In this document: in pieces, positions 36,886 through 49,173 of the stretch | Layout: every line of letters starts with the position of its first letter | Position numbering within the stretch: the stretch's first letter is position 1 | Assembly (NCBI GenBank): GCA_026874595.1 | Contig: CM049317.1 | Span: forward strand, 54,164,618 to 54,228,617 | DNA: 64,000 bases | DNA from: Sipunculus nudus | Lineage: Eukaryota; Annelida; Sipuncula; Golfingiida; Sipunculidae | Direction of reading: 5' to 3' | Notes under the pieces: model-generated | What the model saw: the letters and a program-made list of their open reading frames with translations, nothing else | What the model was told of the DNA's origin: nothing | The model's database searches: none | Program-made: the position numbers and the translations under genes

Positions 36886-37050
36886 TGTTTAAGATACCTA
36901 TTTCCTTTGTGACTTGTAGCCAAAAAAAATCATGAATTAAACAAAACATTATCAGCCGTAGCTTGGTTCATACGGTGCATTAAACGCAAGTTCAACGTAA
37001 ATGGCTTTGAGAGCCATCAGACATCACGGGTAAATATATATCACACAAAC

Positions 37051-37161
37051 CGGGAACGCCTGCATATCGATTTCCTCTTCTGCAGGGTCCGGCAACGATT
37101 TTGTGTCGAAGTTGCTCAAGTAACATTGCTTGATTGACGGCAAACACCGAAGAACACGACC
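37051..37161 (-). CDS. Gene C exon 3: BRICHOS-like cysteine strand
   Basis: This exon has 37 open codons with RCLPSIKQCYL. It ends QAFP|GTTTGT, a weaker donor than in the other copies. Confidence 0.75.
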
Positions 37162-37449
37162 CTGCAAGATTGACATCGCACCTTGAAATAATTTCAGAAG
37201 AAAAGATCGTATACAATACCGGCATTCACTACGATAGCAAACACCACGCATAAATGCATAAAACCTTTATAATATCAGGCTCTTTAGCTGGAAGACAAAA
37301 ATATAACAAGCATACTATAATTCTTTCTGAAATGTTCATTCTTTAAAGGTAAACTTTGAAATAAAACATACTTCTCAGCTTTCTGATAGATGACAAAAAT
37401 GACCGATATTTAGTTTTTAGACAAAAATCCCATGTGACTCTCTCCTCAC

Positions 37450-37590
37450 CGTATTGTACTCGTATATATACCGGCTCTCAGGTATGTTCCTGTGGCCTGG
37501 AACGTGGATGTACACCACTCGGTTCTTCACGTCTATGTCCGTCGTCTGTTTGAACAGCAATCCCTTCTCATACACAGTCAGCGAGTGGTG
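37450..37590 (-). CDS. Gene C exon 2: BRICHOS-like N-half
   Basis: This exon has 47 open codons, HHSLTVYEKG to IYEYNT. The acceptor is AAACCAG and the donor is GTGAGGAG. Confidence 0.75.
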
Positions 37591-37935
37591 CTGGTTTAAT
37601 ACAAAATATACATCAACGAGGGAAAAATGAGATATGTGTGCTTTCAAAAATTGTTATGCGGCATTTGCTTAAATGGCGGTGTTTTTAGTTATCGTGAAAT
37701 GAACAACTCGTGTTTTGATAAAACGTTATACTTTCAAATAGTCAGAAAGTAAGCAGACTTTTTTTATTTATGTCTTATTTACATTTATTAACATGATGCC
37801 CACCAATATGATAATTTCTTATAAGTGTATTAATAACGATAACTTATAAAATATATTTGTGCCAATTTCTAACTTAATGCAATAATAAAATAACAAACAA
37901 TAAACGAGAAATATGAGGAGAATATATAAATAGTT

Positions 37936-37939
<4 letters not shown>

Positions 37940-38033
<94 letters not shown>
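37940..38033. repeat. (AT)n then (GA)n
   Basis: Adjacent pure tracts in gene C intron 1. Confidence 0.95.
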
Positions 38034-38034
<1 letters not shown>

Positions 38035-38104
38035 TGGAACATGAACACACGGTTACGTCGGACTCATAACCCCTTCATGTTACCTTCGTCTGCCTGTTGA
38101 GCCA

Positions 38105-38236
38105 AAGTGGTTACAGCTCAGTGGTTGAAGCAGACGACCGGATTGGAAGGTCATGGGTTCGATTCCCATCGGCCGTGAAATTTTCTGTGTAATCATGTTC
38201 CAAATCTTAATACAATGACCAGCAGGGCTATTCTTA

Positions 38237-38245
<9 letters not shown>
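38105..38245 (+). mobile_element. tRNA-derived SINE
   Basis: GTGGTTACAGCTCAGTGGTT and GGGTTCGATTCCCATCGG form A and B boxes. The body ends in GGGCTATTCTTACATCT and runs into CT/AT repeats, like the one near 12400. Confidence 0.5.
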
Positions 38246-38317
<72 letters not shown>

Positions 38318-38335
38318 TATATATACGTATATATA
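38240..38335. repeat. (CT)n then (AT)n
   Basis: Tail of the SINE in gene C intron 1. Confidence 0.9.
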
Positions 38336-38434
38336 CTAATATTAAGACACTTCCGTTATTAGGATTCAGCTATGACAAATACTTGCTTTATATTGCAGCT
38401 ATCAGGAAATATAAGTATTAACTAGTGCAGTTAC

Positions 38435-38503
38435 CTTCAATGCTGCTCCACGAGCCTTGGACACCAGCATAGCAGCCATGACTAGTAAAACAAGGCGGGC
38501 TAT
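38435..38503 (-). pseudogene. Gene C exon 1: signal-peptide exon with ATA in place of ATG
   Basis: The exon has 23 codons aligned to B. The first is ATA at 38503-38501. The context GAAAGAATAGCCCGCC matches GAAAGAATGGCCCGCC in B except for the start G. Confidence 0.75.
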
Positions 38504-38666
38504 TCTTTCGAAGGCAGTGGATCCTTAATGACCCGAGAGCATCGACATATCATTTGTGTAAGTAAAATACCTATGTTAATTCCTTTAATAATTTTTACCA
38601 GCTAAGGTACTGTTATTCGTCTTGAATGAATCCAGCATAAAACAATGTTTATTCTTTTGAATACAG

Positions 38667-38671
<5 letters not shown>

Positions 38672-38731
<60 letters not shown>
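38672..38731. repeat. (AT)n
   Basis: Tract between gene C exon 1 and its 5' exon. Confidence 0.95.
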
Positions 38732-38733
<2 letters not shown>

Positions 38734-38789
38734 TTAAATCAATAAACGCTTCATATAGAATATGGATTGACATGTATAATGCCACCTAC

Positions 38790-38825
38790 CTTGGACTCAA
38801 ACGGCTTGTCTCGCCTTACCAAAAA
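38790..38825 (-). promoter_or_regulatory. Gene C 5' non-coding exon, with TATATTAA box at 38860-38853
   Basis: The donor GAGTCCAAG|GTAGGTGGC has its edge at 38790. Its spacing to the TATA-like box matches A and B. Confidence 0.5.
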
Positions 38826-39289
38826 CATGTAAAATTCTTCAAATTGCTCTCCTTAATATATCACCCAGCATGTGGTGTAGTGGACGGGAACAGCAGGGCA
38901 TGTGGTAGTTTTGGTTTAGTGATAAAATTTTGTTTTTCTATCTATGACAACGATGAATTGTTCTTTCAGGGTATACTCACTGGATACACATCTTCAGATA
39001 GGAATCTAAAATGGAATTCAATTAAGTTCATGTCACATCCCCTATCCACAGATTTATACCGCACTCTAACCATGTTTGTATTGTTCGGTTTCTGTATTTG
39101 GTTTGAGGGCTCACCGTGTACCTATTTCGCCACATAAACCATGCACATTGTATCAGAAACACTAAGATTGATATACACAGTACCTACGAACTCTGTATTA
39201 TGTATTACCTTGTAAATCTTGCGCTACAGGCTCTTCATAAATAGTTTACTTTTTTGTCTGACAAAATTGAGTATTAAATAATGAAAGTT

Positions 39290-39946
39290 CTTGCTAGACA
39301 GATCAGTTATAACCAAAGCGAGTGTATTCGTTTATTGATGCTCGTCCTTAATAAGCGAGTGGTCCCATTAGACCGGTGGTCTTTCAGGCAGGGTCTATCG
39401 CATATGAAATATTTTTTTTTTATCACCAGATGTTTAATACTGATAATTAAGTAAGAGGTGTATTAGTTGGGATTTTATACATGCGACACCCTCCCTGGTT
39501 GGCCTGATTACACCAGGTCTGGCACAGGGCTAATATTCAGACTAAAGAAAGCAGTCCTCAAACCAACGAAGCGGATGACCCATGTTTAAAATCTAAAGCT
39601 GGATGCACAATACGATTCAACGCTCTCAGCGGTCTGATTACTTCATGTATTCTTTGCTCTGCGCCAACCCTGGTGTGGGAACCTATAGTTCATTGCTATA
39701 CGAAGCAGCGGTTATATGAAAGTTGATCTGGAGCGACTGTAGTGTGACTATAGCCTGAGAAGCGCACATGTTCTCCAAATGTAACATACTCTCAGAGCTA
39801 CATCTATTCGCGTCTATGTTTTTTTGCGTTTTTGTTAGACGGGGAAGTATGTTAATTTTTATTTATACTTCACTATTAAAGCCAGCTATTCAACCGCCTA
39901 TAACAAACAAGCTACAATAGCAAACTATTTTGTATGTCAAATGTAC
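39290..39946. repeat. Shared 5' flank of the array unit (gene C copy)
   Basis: It contains the TCTTTCAGGCAGGGTCTAT and ATGCGACACCC blocks in the order found upstream of A and B. Confidence 0.5.
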
Positions 39947-40045
39947 AGTGAAACCTGTCTAAAGCGGACAGTCAAGGGACTTAATCATTCTGTCCTTAAT
40001 AGTGAGGTGTCCTTATTAGACAGGCTGACCTTGGTTGATAACTGA
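39947..40045. mobile_element. pogo/Tigger-like terminal sequence
   Basis: TACAGTGAAACCTGTCTAAAG followed by CGGACAGTCAAGGGAC is a typical end of this class. The partner end was not located. Confidence 0.4.
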
Positions 40046-40049
40046 GGGA

Positions 40050-42690
40050 TTATAAATAAAAACAACGAACAGCTGCAAGAAGATGTTTATTATATTATAT
40101 CAGATTTCATGTATATGTACAACATATTCATGCACACATGCATTCAATAGTTATATACAAACTGTGATTAAATTTAACTCATCTCAAGTAGTCAACGATA
40201 TGAGGAGAAACGTCTATGAAGACATCTGTAAAAAACAATATACATAAATTAAATGTAAACATGGTCAATGTGCCAATGTTAATAACCAGAAAACCCATCT
40301 AACTAAGGTAGTTGGTATTGCATGTGTAGACGTTGAACGGCCAGTGGTAGCAAAACACCCTTTGTAAAGCCCAAGATTTTTTCATTTGCCACCAGATGTC
40401 CGTCATAAAATGTGTTTTCATTAATGTATATTGAGAGGGCTGGAATAAATTACAAATACATGTACCAGGATATAAATGAAACCAACAGTATGTGTGCGGG
40501 GGAGATACCTTTTCTGGATTATTTTTATTAATATTGTTAAAGGGAGTATCTTTAAATAAAAGACGTCTGATATAGGATTAAATAAATGGTTCTATTTATC
40601 TTGAAATATGGTTATTTTTAACAATTACAATTCTCACTGTTACGTCCGTTTTCCATTGCATACTTTTGGGATACTTCTATTCTAATCTCGATTTAGAATA
40701 CGTCGTTGTCTTTCAGTTGTTTATTTTTTCTTTATTTTTCAATTCAGATATATTTCGCGGATCCTTTTTTCTTTTGGTTTTATGTGAATTAACCTGAGCG
40801 ACCAAATTAATAAATAAATATCCCTTGAGCATCACCCAAAGCTGACTTGTGCTGCGACCGCCGATCGATCTACTTAATCGTGTTAGCTTTCGTGCCGGCA
40901 AATCATGAGAACAATTATACGCTAGCTCACAATATACAATCTAATTGAAATAATCGTATACATCCCTATTCAGCTTTACACTGCTCGTGCACCCAGTTGT
41001 CACGCCACTTAGTTCCGTCATTCTTTGAACTTCCACCAAAGATCATTTCTACTCAAAATGAACCTCTTTCAGCTAGGCACTGTGGGACGGCCTGGACTAC
41101 ATGTCTCACCTGCCAAACTTCAGGATCAAAATGTGTTATATTTCAAGGAATTTGTACATTACACATGCGCATGCTTACACATTATTTATTACTCCGTAAA
41201 GCCCCTAGAACAAAAACACCCATGTTTATGAAATTTACGTAACACTTTTCATACATTTATACTTACGCCGCCAATGTATCAAGGAGACCCTGCGAATTGT
41301 GGGCTGTAGGTCTGAAGTGTCAAGGCCTGGAATGTTCCTAAAATTGAACAATGAGAGCGTATTAGGACTTTCAGACTTTTTAAGACCGCTTAATACTCTT
41401 ATTCATTGGAACATTTTTGTTCCTGACGGCGGCTTACACCATCATCACAGAAAAAACCTTATGATTCTTCGAAAGTATATAATTCACTTTGATATGTGTA
41501 AACTATATATACACAAGGTTAAGTAGAACTATTTTATAATTTCATAACTTACCCTCATTATCGCGATTTTACATGCGCATCTAAACTTGCGTAGGTCCCT
41601 ATAATTTTGTAAGATTCTGATATTACATAATTGTACCCCAAGTAAAAGCAGCCCCTATACTGTTACTCTGTTGACCCTGTGTCCAGTTTCCCTGTTGCTG
41701 TCATGGCCACTGGCAGTTCCAGTGATTTACAATATTCACTACAGGTGGCATCTGTGTGCTCAATTATAGGAGGATTCTCATCTGGTCCTTGTCCTTCAGT
41801 GATAGTGGGGCCCCCTGGAGAAGGAGAGTAAACTATTTGTAGCCAACAGAGGAAGTCAATACATAAATTATAAAAAGATCACTGAACATTTATAAACGTG
41901 ATAAAAAAATAACCAATAATTATCTAATCAATTCCTCGCCCTGTTGCAGGTCTTATACGCATCCAGCGATATTAACCTAACAACATTTCAATTTCCTTAT
42001 TCACAATATACTGGAAGTTAAGTGTCTCCATTGTACAGATAATATCTAGAGAGGTCCTCATTAGATATTACGGGTTATGGGTTTTAGTGCCGTTGAAAGA
42101 AGTCATTGGATTTTAGGACCGATATGTCTTTGGGTATTTGAGAATAAACAAATAAATGCACATTGTGTTCGGTCCAGATTCAGGCCCACATTTTCCATCG
42201 ATCTGTCCAAAAATTGTACCCTTTGTTCCCTTGACCATGGTCCATTCTTCCACCGACTTAATGGAGAAGTAGGCCTTATCAGGAGGTATGCCGGATATGG
42301 GGTGTTATCACAAACAACATCAAAATGAACCCTTAGAAAAACGCACACGAACCAAATCGATTACATAAGCCGAACCTTTCATTTGCGTGTGTGTGTGGGG
42401 GGGGGGGGGGGGTTATTTACATCACCGAGTCTATATTTTGCGAAAAGACATATAAAATTTTGTTTCAAAAGCATTAAAATATAATAGCATGTTTATTGTA
42501 AAATAAAGAAAAAAAATGTAATTTATGTTTTTAAGTCTTAAACCCATTTTATAACGATATGTCCACGGTTTTTTGAAACCGCAAAGGATTTTTTATTTAT
42601 TTATTATAAAATATCCAGGGTAGACAGGACTATGATTCAGGAAACGATTGTTCCAACTTAGGAGGACTAATGACAAAACCTGAAAAGGGG
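40050..42690. other. Intergenic stretch, no gene recognised
   Basis: 41025-41180 is a plus-strand copy of a repeat also present inverted in gene A intron 3 (6480-6640) and relic E (14995-15130). No coding exon is seen. Confidence 0.4.
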
Positions 42691-42694
42691 TCTA

Positions 42695-42697
<3 letters not shown>

Positions 42698-42748
<51 letters not shown>

Positions 42749-42832
42749 CCTATCTCTACCTGTATCTGTCTATCACATTATGTCTGTATGCCTCTTAAAC
42801 ACTCCTTTTACTCTATACATCTTTCTTGCTAT

Positions 42833-42888
<56 letters not shown>

Positions 42889-42972
42889 CCTATCTCTACC
42901 TGTATCTGTCTATCACATTATGTCTGTATGCCTCTTAAACACTCCTTTTACTCTATACATCTTTCTTGCTAT

Positions 42973-43036
<64 letters not shown>

Positions 43037-43120
43037 CCTATCTCTACCTGTATCTGTCTATCACATTATGTCTGTATGCCTCTTAAACACTCCTTTTACT
43101 CTATACATCTTTCTTTCTAT

Positions 43121-43178
<58 letters not shown>
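42698..43178. repeat. Compound repeat: (CT)n tracts alternating with an 88-bp core
   Basis: The core TTGCCTATCTCTACCTGTAT onward recurs at 42746, 42886 and 43034 (periods 140 and 148), each followed by a (CT)n tract. Period differences come only from the CT length. Confidence 0.9.
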
Positions 43179-43181
<3 letters not shown>

Positions 43182-43379
43182 ACAACGGCATCCCCTAGCA
43201 CTGGCAAAAAATGAGAAAGAACCCAGCACATATGATGTAACAATCGGGAGTTACGACGGGGCCGAAGTATGAACGTCCGTTTGTGCAGAGACGACGGACC
43301 TGCGGCCCTGAGATCAGTATCAGGCCCCGTAGCGGACAGGATAAGAAAAAAAACTCAGTGAAATTTTTAACATCATGAA

Positions 43380-44303
43380 CCTGAAAAAACAAAGTGGAAA
43401 CAAACCTAACATCAGTTAAATACCTAGACCTAGATGTTTCACTGAACCACCAATCTAGAAATTTCATCCTGTACAGGAAGCCAAATGATCTACCAATGTT
43501 TATAACACCAAATCAGACCCCCCCCCCCCCGGCTATTATTCGAAAAATCCCTGCGGCCGCCAACAAACGCCTATCAGAACTTTTCCCAAGATGAAAACAC
43601 CTTGAGGAAAGCATCTAAAGAATACGAAAGAGAACTCAACAATAGCGGATACAGGCAAAAAAACTCAGTTACACCTCCCCACAGGAAGCTTCCGGAAAAC
43701 ACAACAAAAACCGAGCAAGAAATAGCATTTTGTTTAACCCACCTTACAGTGTTATCGTGAAGACAAACGTCGGCAAAATCCTCTTGAAATCTGGAGCCAA
43801 ATACTTTACAAAACAAATCACGCATTCCATACAATATTCAACAGAAACAATATGAAAATCAGCTATAGTTGCATGAAGAACGTAAAGTCAATAATACAAA
43901 GCCACAATACAAGAATACTACCCGAAAAGCATCATAAAGAATCCACGCAACAAAAGAAGGAATGCAACTGTCGTGACAAATCTGACTGCCGCCTCAATGG
44001 GAAGTGCCTAACAACGTCCATTGTCTACCAAGCCGAATACACAGCAACGGTACAGTTAACATGTACATTTGCATAACTGGAGGCCCCTTAAACAAAGGTG
44101 TTACAAGGACAGGACCCATACAAGTAAAACTGAGCCCTGAAAGACAAGCAACAAAGTTTCACTATCACCTGGTCAATAATCCAGCAGTCAAACACATTCA
44201 TGACCTCTTCACAACAATGCAAAAGTGTTTTGCATGGAAATCATCAATCATTAACTCAAAAGAACTTATTGAACAAACGTTCGGTAATTGTTTGTCGCCA
44301 TAG
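43380..44303 (+). mobile_element. Decayed Penelope-like element, C-terminal part
   Basis: Broken frames together read like the end of a Penelope-like reverse transcriptase and its linker. They include YLDLDVSLN and YRKPNDLPMFI, then IPAAANKRLSEL, an NSGYRQ segment, FNPPYS and SYSCMKNVKSII. The cysteine motif CNCRDKSDCRLNGKC and VYQAEYT follow, leading into GIY-YIG endonuclease-like remains (CITGGPLNKG). Frameshifts near 43595 and 44050 show it is dead. The family call rests on motif recognition alone. Confidence 0.6.
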
Positions 44304-44419
44304 AATAATGGCACCCAACCGTGCGAAAAAAATGATAAAAACCAATATCACAATTAGTTGAACTTCAGTCACCTGATGAGGCATACCGGCGGTAATGATT
44401 CAGATTCATCACATACCTT

Positions 44420-44421
<2 letters not shown>

Positions 44422-44475
<54 letters not shown>
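44422..44475. repeat. (AT)n, 3' flank of gene D
   Basis: It separates the Penelope-like remnant from the gene D 3' UTR block. Confidence 0.95.
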
Positions 44476-44478
<3 letters not shown>

Positions 44479-44888
44479 ACTTTATCTCTCTCACTTTGCC
44501 TGTTTCGCTGTATGTATGTATCTGTCTGTTTGCCTACCTCTAACATACACAATAACTGTGTGTAATCTTGCATCTATAATAACCAATGACAAAACCAGTA
44601 CCAGAAACATTGCAATGACAAGTTTATTCATACTTTATAATCTGCAAGCGTTAAAGCAACAAAACACCTTCAACTTGCTCCCGGAAGAAATATGTGCTAA
44701 TAATCAAAGATATATTAAATAGTAACATGAAAAAGCATAAACAAAAAGTTTTTTTTTTAATTTTCAAATGGCACATGTTAGCATATACATTTAAGTAAGT
44801 GCTAATCATCAAAGAAAGTTGATGTATTTAGCATATTCCTTTTGCGTGTGAAGCACACCCCGTCACTTACGTTTTCCCCTGTTTTCCC

Positions 44889-44906
44889 CTATCCGAGAAA
44901 CAGCTT
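44889..44906 (-). pseudogene. Gene D exon 6, truncated
   Basis: Acceptor ATTTTTCAG leads into AAG CTG TTT CTC GGA TAG. It is recognisable by the xLF start and position. Poly(A) signal is at 44628-44623. Confidence 0.55.
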
Positions 44907-45748
44907 CTGAAAAATAGATAAACATAGGTTATGATATGTACCGGACACTGCTGGTTAACTTTAACAAAAGCAATAATAATGACAATAATAAATAAGAATA
45001 TTGCATACATTAGCAGGTATTTAGCTAAACAATGCAAACAATTTTTTTACACTCCCCTGAAAATTTCCTAGCCGTTTAAGAAGCAATTCCGACAATGTTC
45101 ACCTGATGCCCTCAGTGGTTTTTTGCACTTAGTCTCTCCCAGAACCCCATTTAAATATACATGTATATTCCAGATTGATTCTGAGCTATACAGCACCAAG
45201 AACATACCGCTAAAGAAACATGTTAAAGGGACATTTTTAGCCATGGTCAAAGTTTTCATTGATTTCAGAAGAAACATATTCATATCATACATTATGATCT
45301 GAAACTGAAATGCATTTATAGTGTCACTGTGCACAAGAATTTCGAAAGTTGAAGAAAATGTACGTAGACCGATGGTATATAATTTCAATTATTTGTGAAT
45401 TCTGAATGTGGTCTAGAAAATAAGAAAGCTATTATCTTAATAGGAGTGTCAATTAGAAAAGCAGTTCAAGGCTACATATATACCACAAAAACGAACCTAA
45501 CACATTTTCATTATGCCTTACATTCATACGAACCATCCAAAGTGAGACATCATTATGATCCAGATTAACTTTAAATTTTAATAAATTCTTGATTTTATGT
45601 TATAATAATTCTGATACGCGTTTGATTAAAATCAAAGAGAATTTTTCGTAAAGTTATTAATAGATAAATCAACCAACTAGCCACCAAACAGGATAGAAAT
45701 GAAATACCTTTCACCCGGTGTAGGTATAATAAAACAAATATTTCTCAC

Positions 45749-46006
45749 CGAGTTGATATGCATACATCCATAACGGCATTGTTCAACCGACCATTCATGT
45801 TCGCAGCAACCACATCCGAAGTATTCTCCTCCCAACAGGTGTCTCACCGCACAGTTTCCCCGGCCACGTGGTTTACTACACAACACCAATCGGTTACAAT
45901 AATCCAAGGTTTTGGTGTAGCGTATCACTGGATCCTTGCCATATGGGCAAGCTTGTACGTTTACATTGTTGCGCTTCTCTTTGACTGGATTTGGGTAAGG
46001 TGTACC
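45749..46006 (-). pseudogene. Gene D exon 5 with 8-base deletion
   Basis: The exon is 258 bases against 266 in B. Bases equivalent to B's CTCTTCAT are missing after AACAATGTA, so the frame entering from exon 4 is lost before the cysteines. The shifted frame still shows KEKR upstream and nine cysteines downstream. Confidence 0.75.
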
Positions 46007-46941
46007 TGCAAAGAGGAGTAAGAGATTCGTTCAATGAACCGCTGACGAAGAACAATCTTCAATCAGTTAACAGTTTATTATTCTAATTATTGTTTACTTC
46101 AGATTGAAGGTTATCTTTTTAATAAAAGCCTTTTTAAAGGGAAATCCAGGGAGACAGTTCACAACACCTCGGACATAGCCCCCTCAGGTAGAACCTCCTC
46201 CCCCGAAAGAAGAACCTCCGCTGAAATCTCCCCGGACACCCCTTCCCCTCCACTTATGACAAAGGGACGTAGACTCCGCCTCTCCTCCTTTCTTCAATAA
46301 GGTCCCCGATTTTGTAGTATATAATTAGGTTATGCGAAACAATATGTTCGACCTTTTTTTCACAATCTAATTTACAACAACATACTTAAATGCAGGCTAC
46401 TGTGATCGATATAAATCGATGGTGGATCAGGTGGTTGCAAATGATAAGAATATCGATCTTGCAGTAACATAATTGATTAAAACGTTTTTTTTTTCCAGAT
46501 AAATTAGGGTGTGTGTTTTGATGTAAATTATGTAAAAACACACATTTGACCCGTCTCTGAAAAAAAAGTCATTCCTAATGTTATTATACACGCATGTAGA
46601 CTATAGAATTATAACATATATAGGCCATCATGTAGGCTAATATTAGGTAGGTAAACAATAAAGTCAAAAGAGTGATAAATAGGACCTAAAAAATCCTGAA
46701 TTTTCTCAATATGAAAGGTCATTCATGATTGGAGGCAATATAAAAACAGTCTGGAAGCGCGTTAGTTCGGTAAGAAAAATGGAGGGAAAAGGATACATTT
46801 TCCCACACATAAACATGTGAGGAGCATATGTTGCCCTCTGTTCCATTTTGTGCATTTCAATTTTTAAAATAAAATTACATCCAAACTATTACATAAGGTA
46901 ATCATTTACCAATATATTGCTACTTCGTTCGAAGTGCCCAC

Positions 46942-47119
46942 CTTTCAGAATCTCGGCGTCCTTTGGTAATGGCTCTTCCCGGTAGAGGGCGTAGTTGCCC
47001 ACGGCTTTGCGCATCCGTTTGCTGATGGTGTAGAGGTTTTTGATTTTTTCAGTAATCACCATGTCTTCCTTGATTTTGCGCTCCATTCCTGCCTCCATCT
47101 TCGGGGGAATGTGTCGCCG
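46942..47119 (-). CDS. Gene D exon 4: BRICHOS-like helix
   Basis: The exon is 178 open bases with the core KRMRKAVGNYALYREEP, acceptor TTTAACAG and donor AAAG|GTGGGC. Confidence 0.75.
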
Positions 47120-47650
47120 CTGTTAAATTGATCAAATAAGGGAACAGAACATATATTTTTGCAGATATGTTTACATGACATTCCGAACAGTAAGTATGTA
47201 TATAACTTAGTCTGAACGGTCCCATACTAAGCTAATCATTCATCACTATGCCCGTTGTTAACTTCCCAGCGGCGTGTACATGTGGAGTGCAGAGCTTAAA
47301 GGGACATAATCAGGAGCAATATATTTCCTATTCTTTAACACCATCATTTCAGTTTTGCTTTATACAAAAGTTTCCCAACAAAACCATTTTAGCACACAGT
47401 CTCATTTCCTCGGATACGACTGTTTAACACCTTGTTATAGCCATGAGTGTTGGTAAACACAGTCTGTTTACGATAACAAGGCCGCGTGACCTGAGCCCGA
47501 TTAAGAGAGGCAACACGCGGTGTTTTCAGTCGGAGGGAACATGTATTTCATTTTTTTAGTAAAGTCAGTCAGGATATTTCCTGATTGGCACGTGTTGTGG
47601 CTCCACGCAGCACACGGCCTTATGCAGTGTGTTTATGTTTACACCTGCGA

Positions 47651-48474
47651 TCGCGCCCGGTTCACTGTTTTTAACACTCGTTTACAGGAGTAAGCAAACG
47701 GTTTCAGGGCAATATTTTGGCATGTACAGATTAATTTTAAAGGGAAGGAACTATTTTTCGTGTTAACTCCATATGCTTAATAGGTGATTGGGTCCCTTTA
47801 ATATAGTCTGTTCAAATATGTTGGACAAGAATTGTTTAAGGCAAACTTATAAACGTGTTTTTCCTATGGTAAAAACATCACCTGATATTTATAACCATAC
47901 GCATGTGAATTGATTACAGAAGATATTTCCCTGAAGTGTTTCAAATTTTTAAAGTAGACGGTTAAGAAAAGTTAAAGAAAAGTCCCACACTGCCTAACAG
48001 GAAAAATTCGTTTTGTGTAGGAACGTCCTCTAGCGTGATGAGGTTGAGAACACAGCTTTCATTCGCGCCCGGTTCACTGTTTTTAACACTCGTTTACAGG
48101 AGTAAGCAAACGGTTTCAGGGCAATATTTTGGCATGTACAGATTAATTTTAAAGGGAAGGAACTATTTTTCGTGTTAACTCCATATGCTTAATAGGTGAT
48201 TGGGTCCCTTTAATATAGTCTGTTCAAATATGTTGGACAAGAATTGTTTAAGGCAAACTTATAAACGTGTTTTTCCTATGGTAAAAACATCACCTGATAT
48301 TTATAACCATACGCATGTGAATTGATTACAGAAGATATTTCCCTGAAGTGTTTCAAATTTTTAAAGTAGACGGTTAAGAAAAGTTAAAGAAAAGTCCCAC
48401 ACTGCCTAACAGGAAAAATTCGTTTTGTGTAGGAACGTCCTCTAGCGTGATGAGGTTGAGAAAACAGCTTTCAT
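47651..48474. repeat. 412-bp tandem duplication in gene D intron 3
   Basis: TCGCGCCCGGTTCACTGTTT starts both copies, at 47651 and 48063. The two are nearly identical to the base, ending GAACACAGC versus GAAAACAGC, so the event is very recent. Confidence 0.9.
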
Positions 48475-48583
48475 TCTCCCCCTCGCCCCCCCCCCCCCTG
48501 GCCCCCCCCCCCCCACCCCCGGCTGCTGCAGCAATCTTGTCCACGGTGACTATTAGCGCCACTCAACATTTATATTCACTCAC

Positions 48584-48694
48584 AGCGAATGACTGCACAT
48601 CGATTTCTTATTCCGCTGGATCTGGCAGAGATTTCGTGTCGAAGTTACTCAGGAAACATTGCCTGATGGACGGCAAACACCGCAGAACTCGACC
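48584..48694 (-). pseudogene. Gene D exon 3 with nonsense codon
   Basis: The exon is 111 bases with normal borders (donor GTGAGTG). Codon 29 is TAA (48610-48608) in place of a glutamate codon. Confidence 0.8.
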
Positions 48695-48951
48695 CTGCAA
48701 AATTGAAGTCAGACCGTTAAAAATACCAATAACCGGAAGGCCGGGTCTGAGGTTTTTTTTCCAACAAATAGAATAATATTAGAGTATGTGATTTATTAAG
48801 GCATGTAGGCAGGTTTTTACATTTTATCACATACATAACTAATCTAAAACAATATATAGTTCCTGATATATTATATGCTGTAAAACTTTAAGAATATATA
48901 AATTTTAAAAAGGATAATATAATTATTGAGTCCGAATTTCTTAAATCTATG

Positions 48952-48956
<5 letters not shown>

Positions 48957-49021
<65 letters not shown>
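48957..49021. repeat. (AT)n
   Basis: Tract in gene D intron 2, about 11 bases from the exon 2 donor. Confidence 0.95.
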
Positions 49022-49024
<3 letters not shown>

Positions 49025-49032
49025 CCCCTCAC

Positions 49033-49173
49033 CGTAGAGTACTCATACATGTACCGGCTGTCTGGGATGTTTCTGTGGCCCGGAACGTGGATATAGATAA
49101 TTCGGTTCTTTTCATCGATGTCCATAGTCTGTTTGAACAGTACTCCTTTTTCATACATTTTCATCGAGTGATG
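49033..49173 (-). CDS. Gene D exon 2: BRICHOS-like N-half
   Basis: This exon has 47 open codons, HHSMKMYEKG to YEYST. The acceptor is TTCATCACAG and the donor is GTGAGGGG. An (AT)n tract lies just downstream in the intron, as in A. Confidence 0.75.

Larger units (their letters stand above)
34273..38860 (-). pseudogene. Gene C: BRICHOS-like precursor with lost start codon and a base deleted in exon 4
   Basis: Exons lie at 38503-38435, 37590-37450, 37161-37051, 36542-36366, 35743-35487 and 34588-34532. The expected start is ATA (I-A-R-L-V-L-L-V), with an in-frame TAA upstream; the next in-frame ATG is codon 9 and would cut the leader. Exon 4 is 177 bases, not 178, because one T is missing (ACATTCCCCG); using the AG two bases further in (CACAGAG) would restore frame. 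The exon 3 donor GTTTGT is weak. Exon 5 is fully in frame with nine cysteines and a KKKR site, and exon 6 is open. C is therefore either a young pseudogene or a gene rescued by an alternative start and acceptor. Confidence 0.65.

Noticed and set aside
42746-43198. SLSLSL frame of 150 codons
   Set aside because: Translation of (CT)n with a repeated 88-bp core; not a protein.
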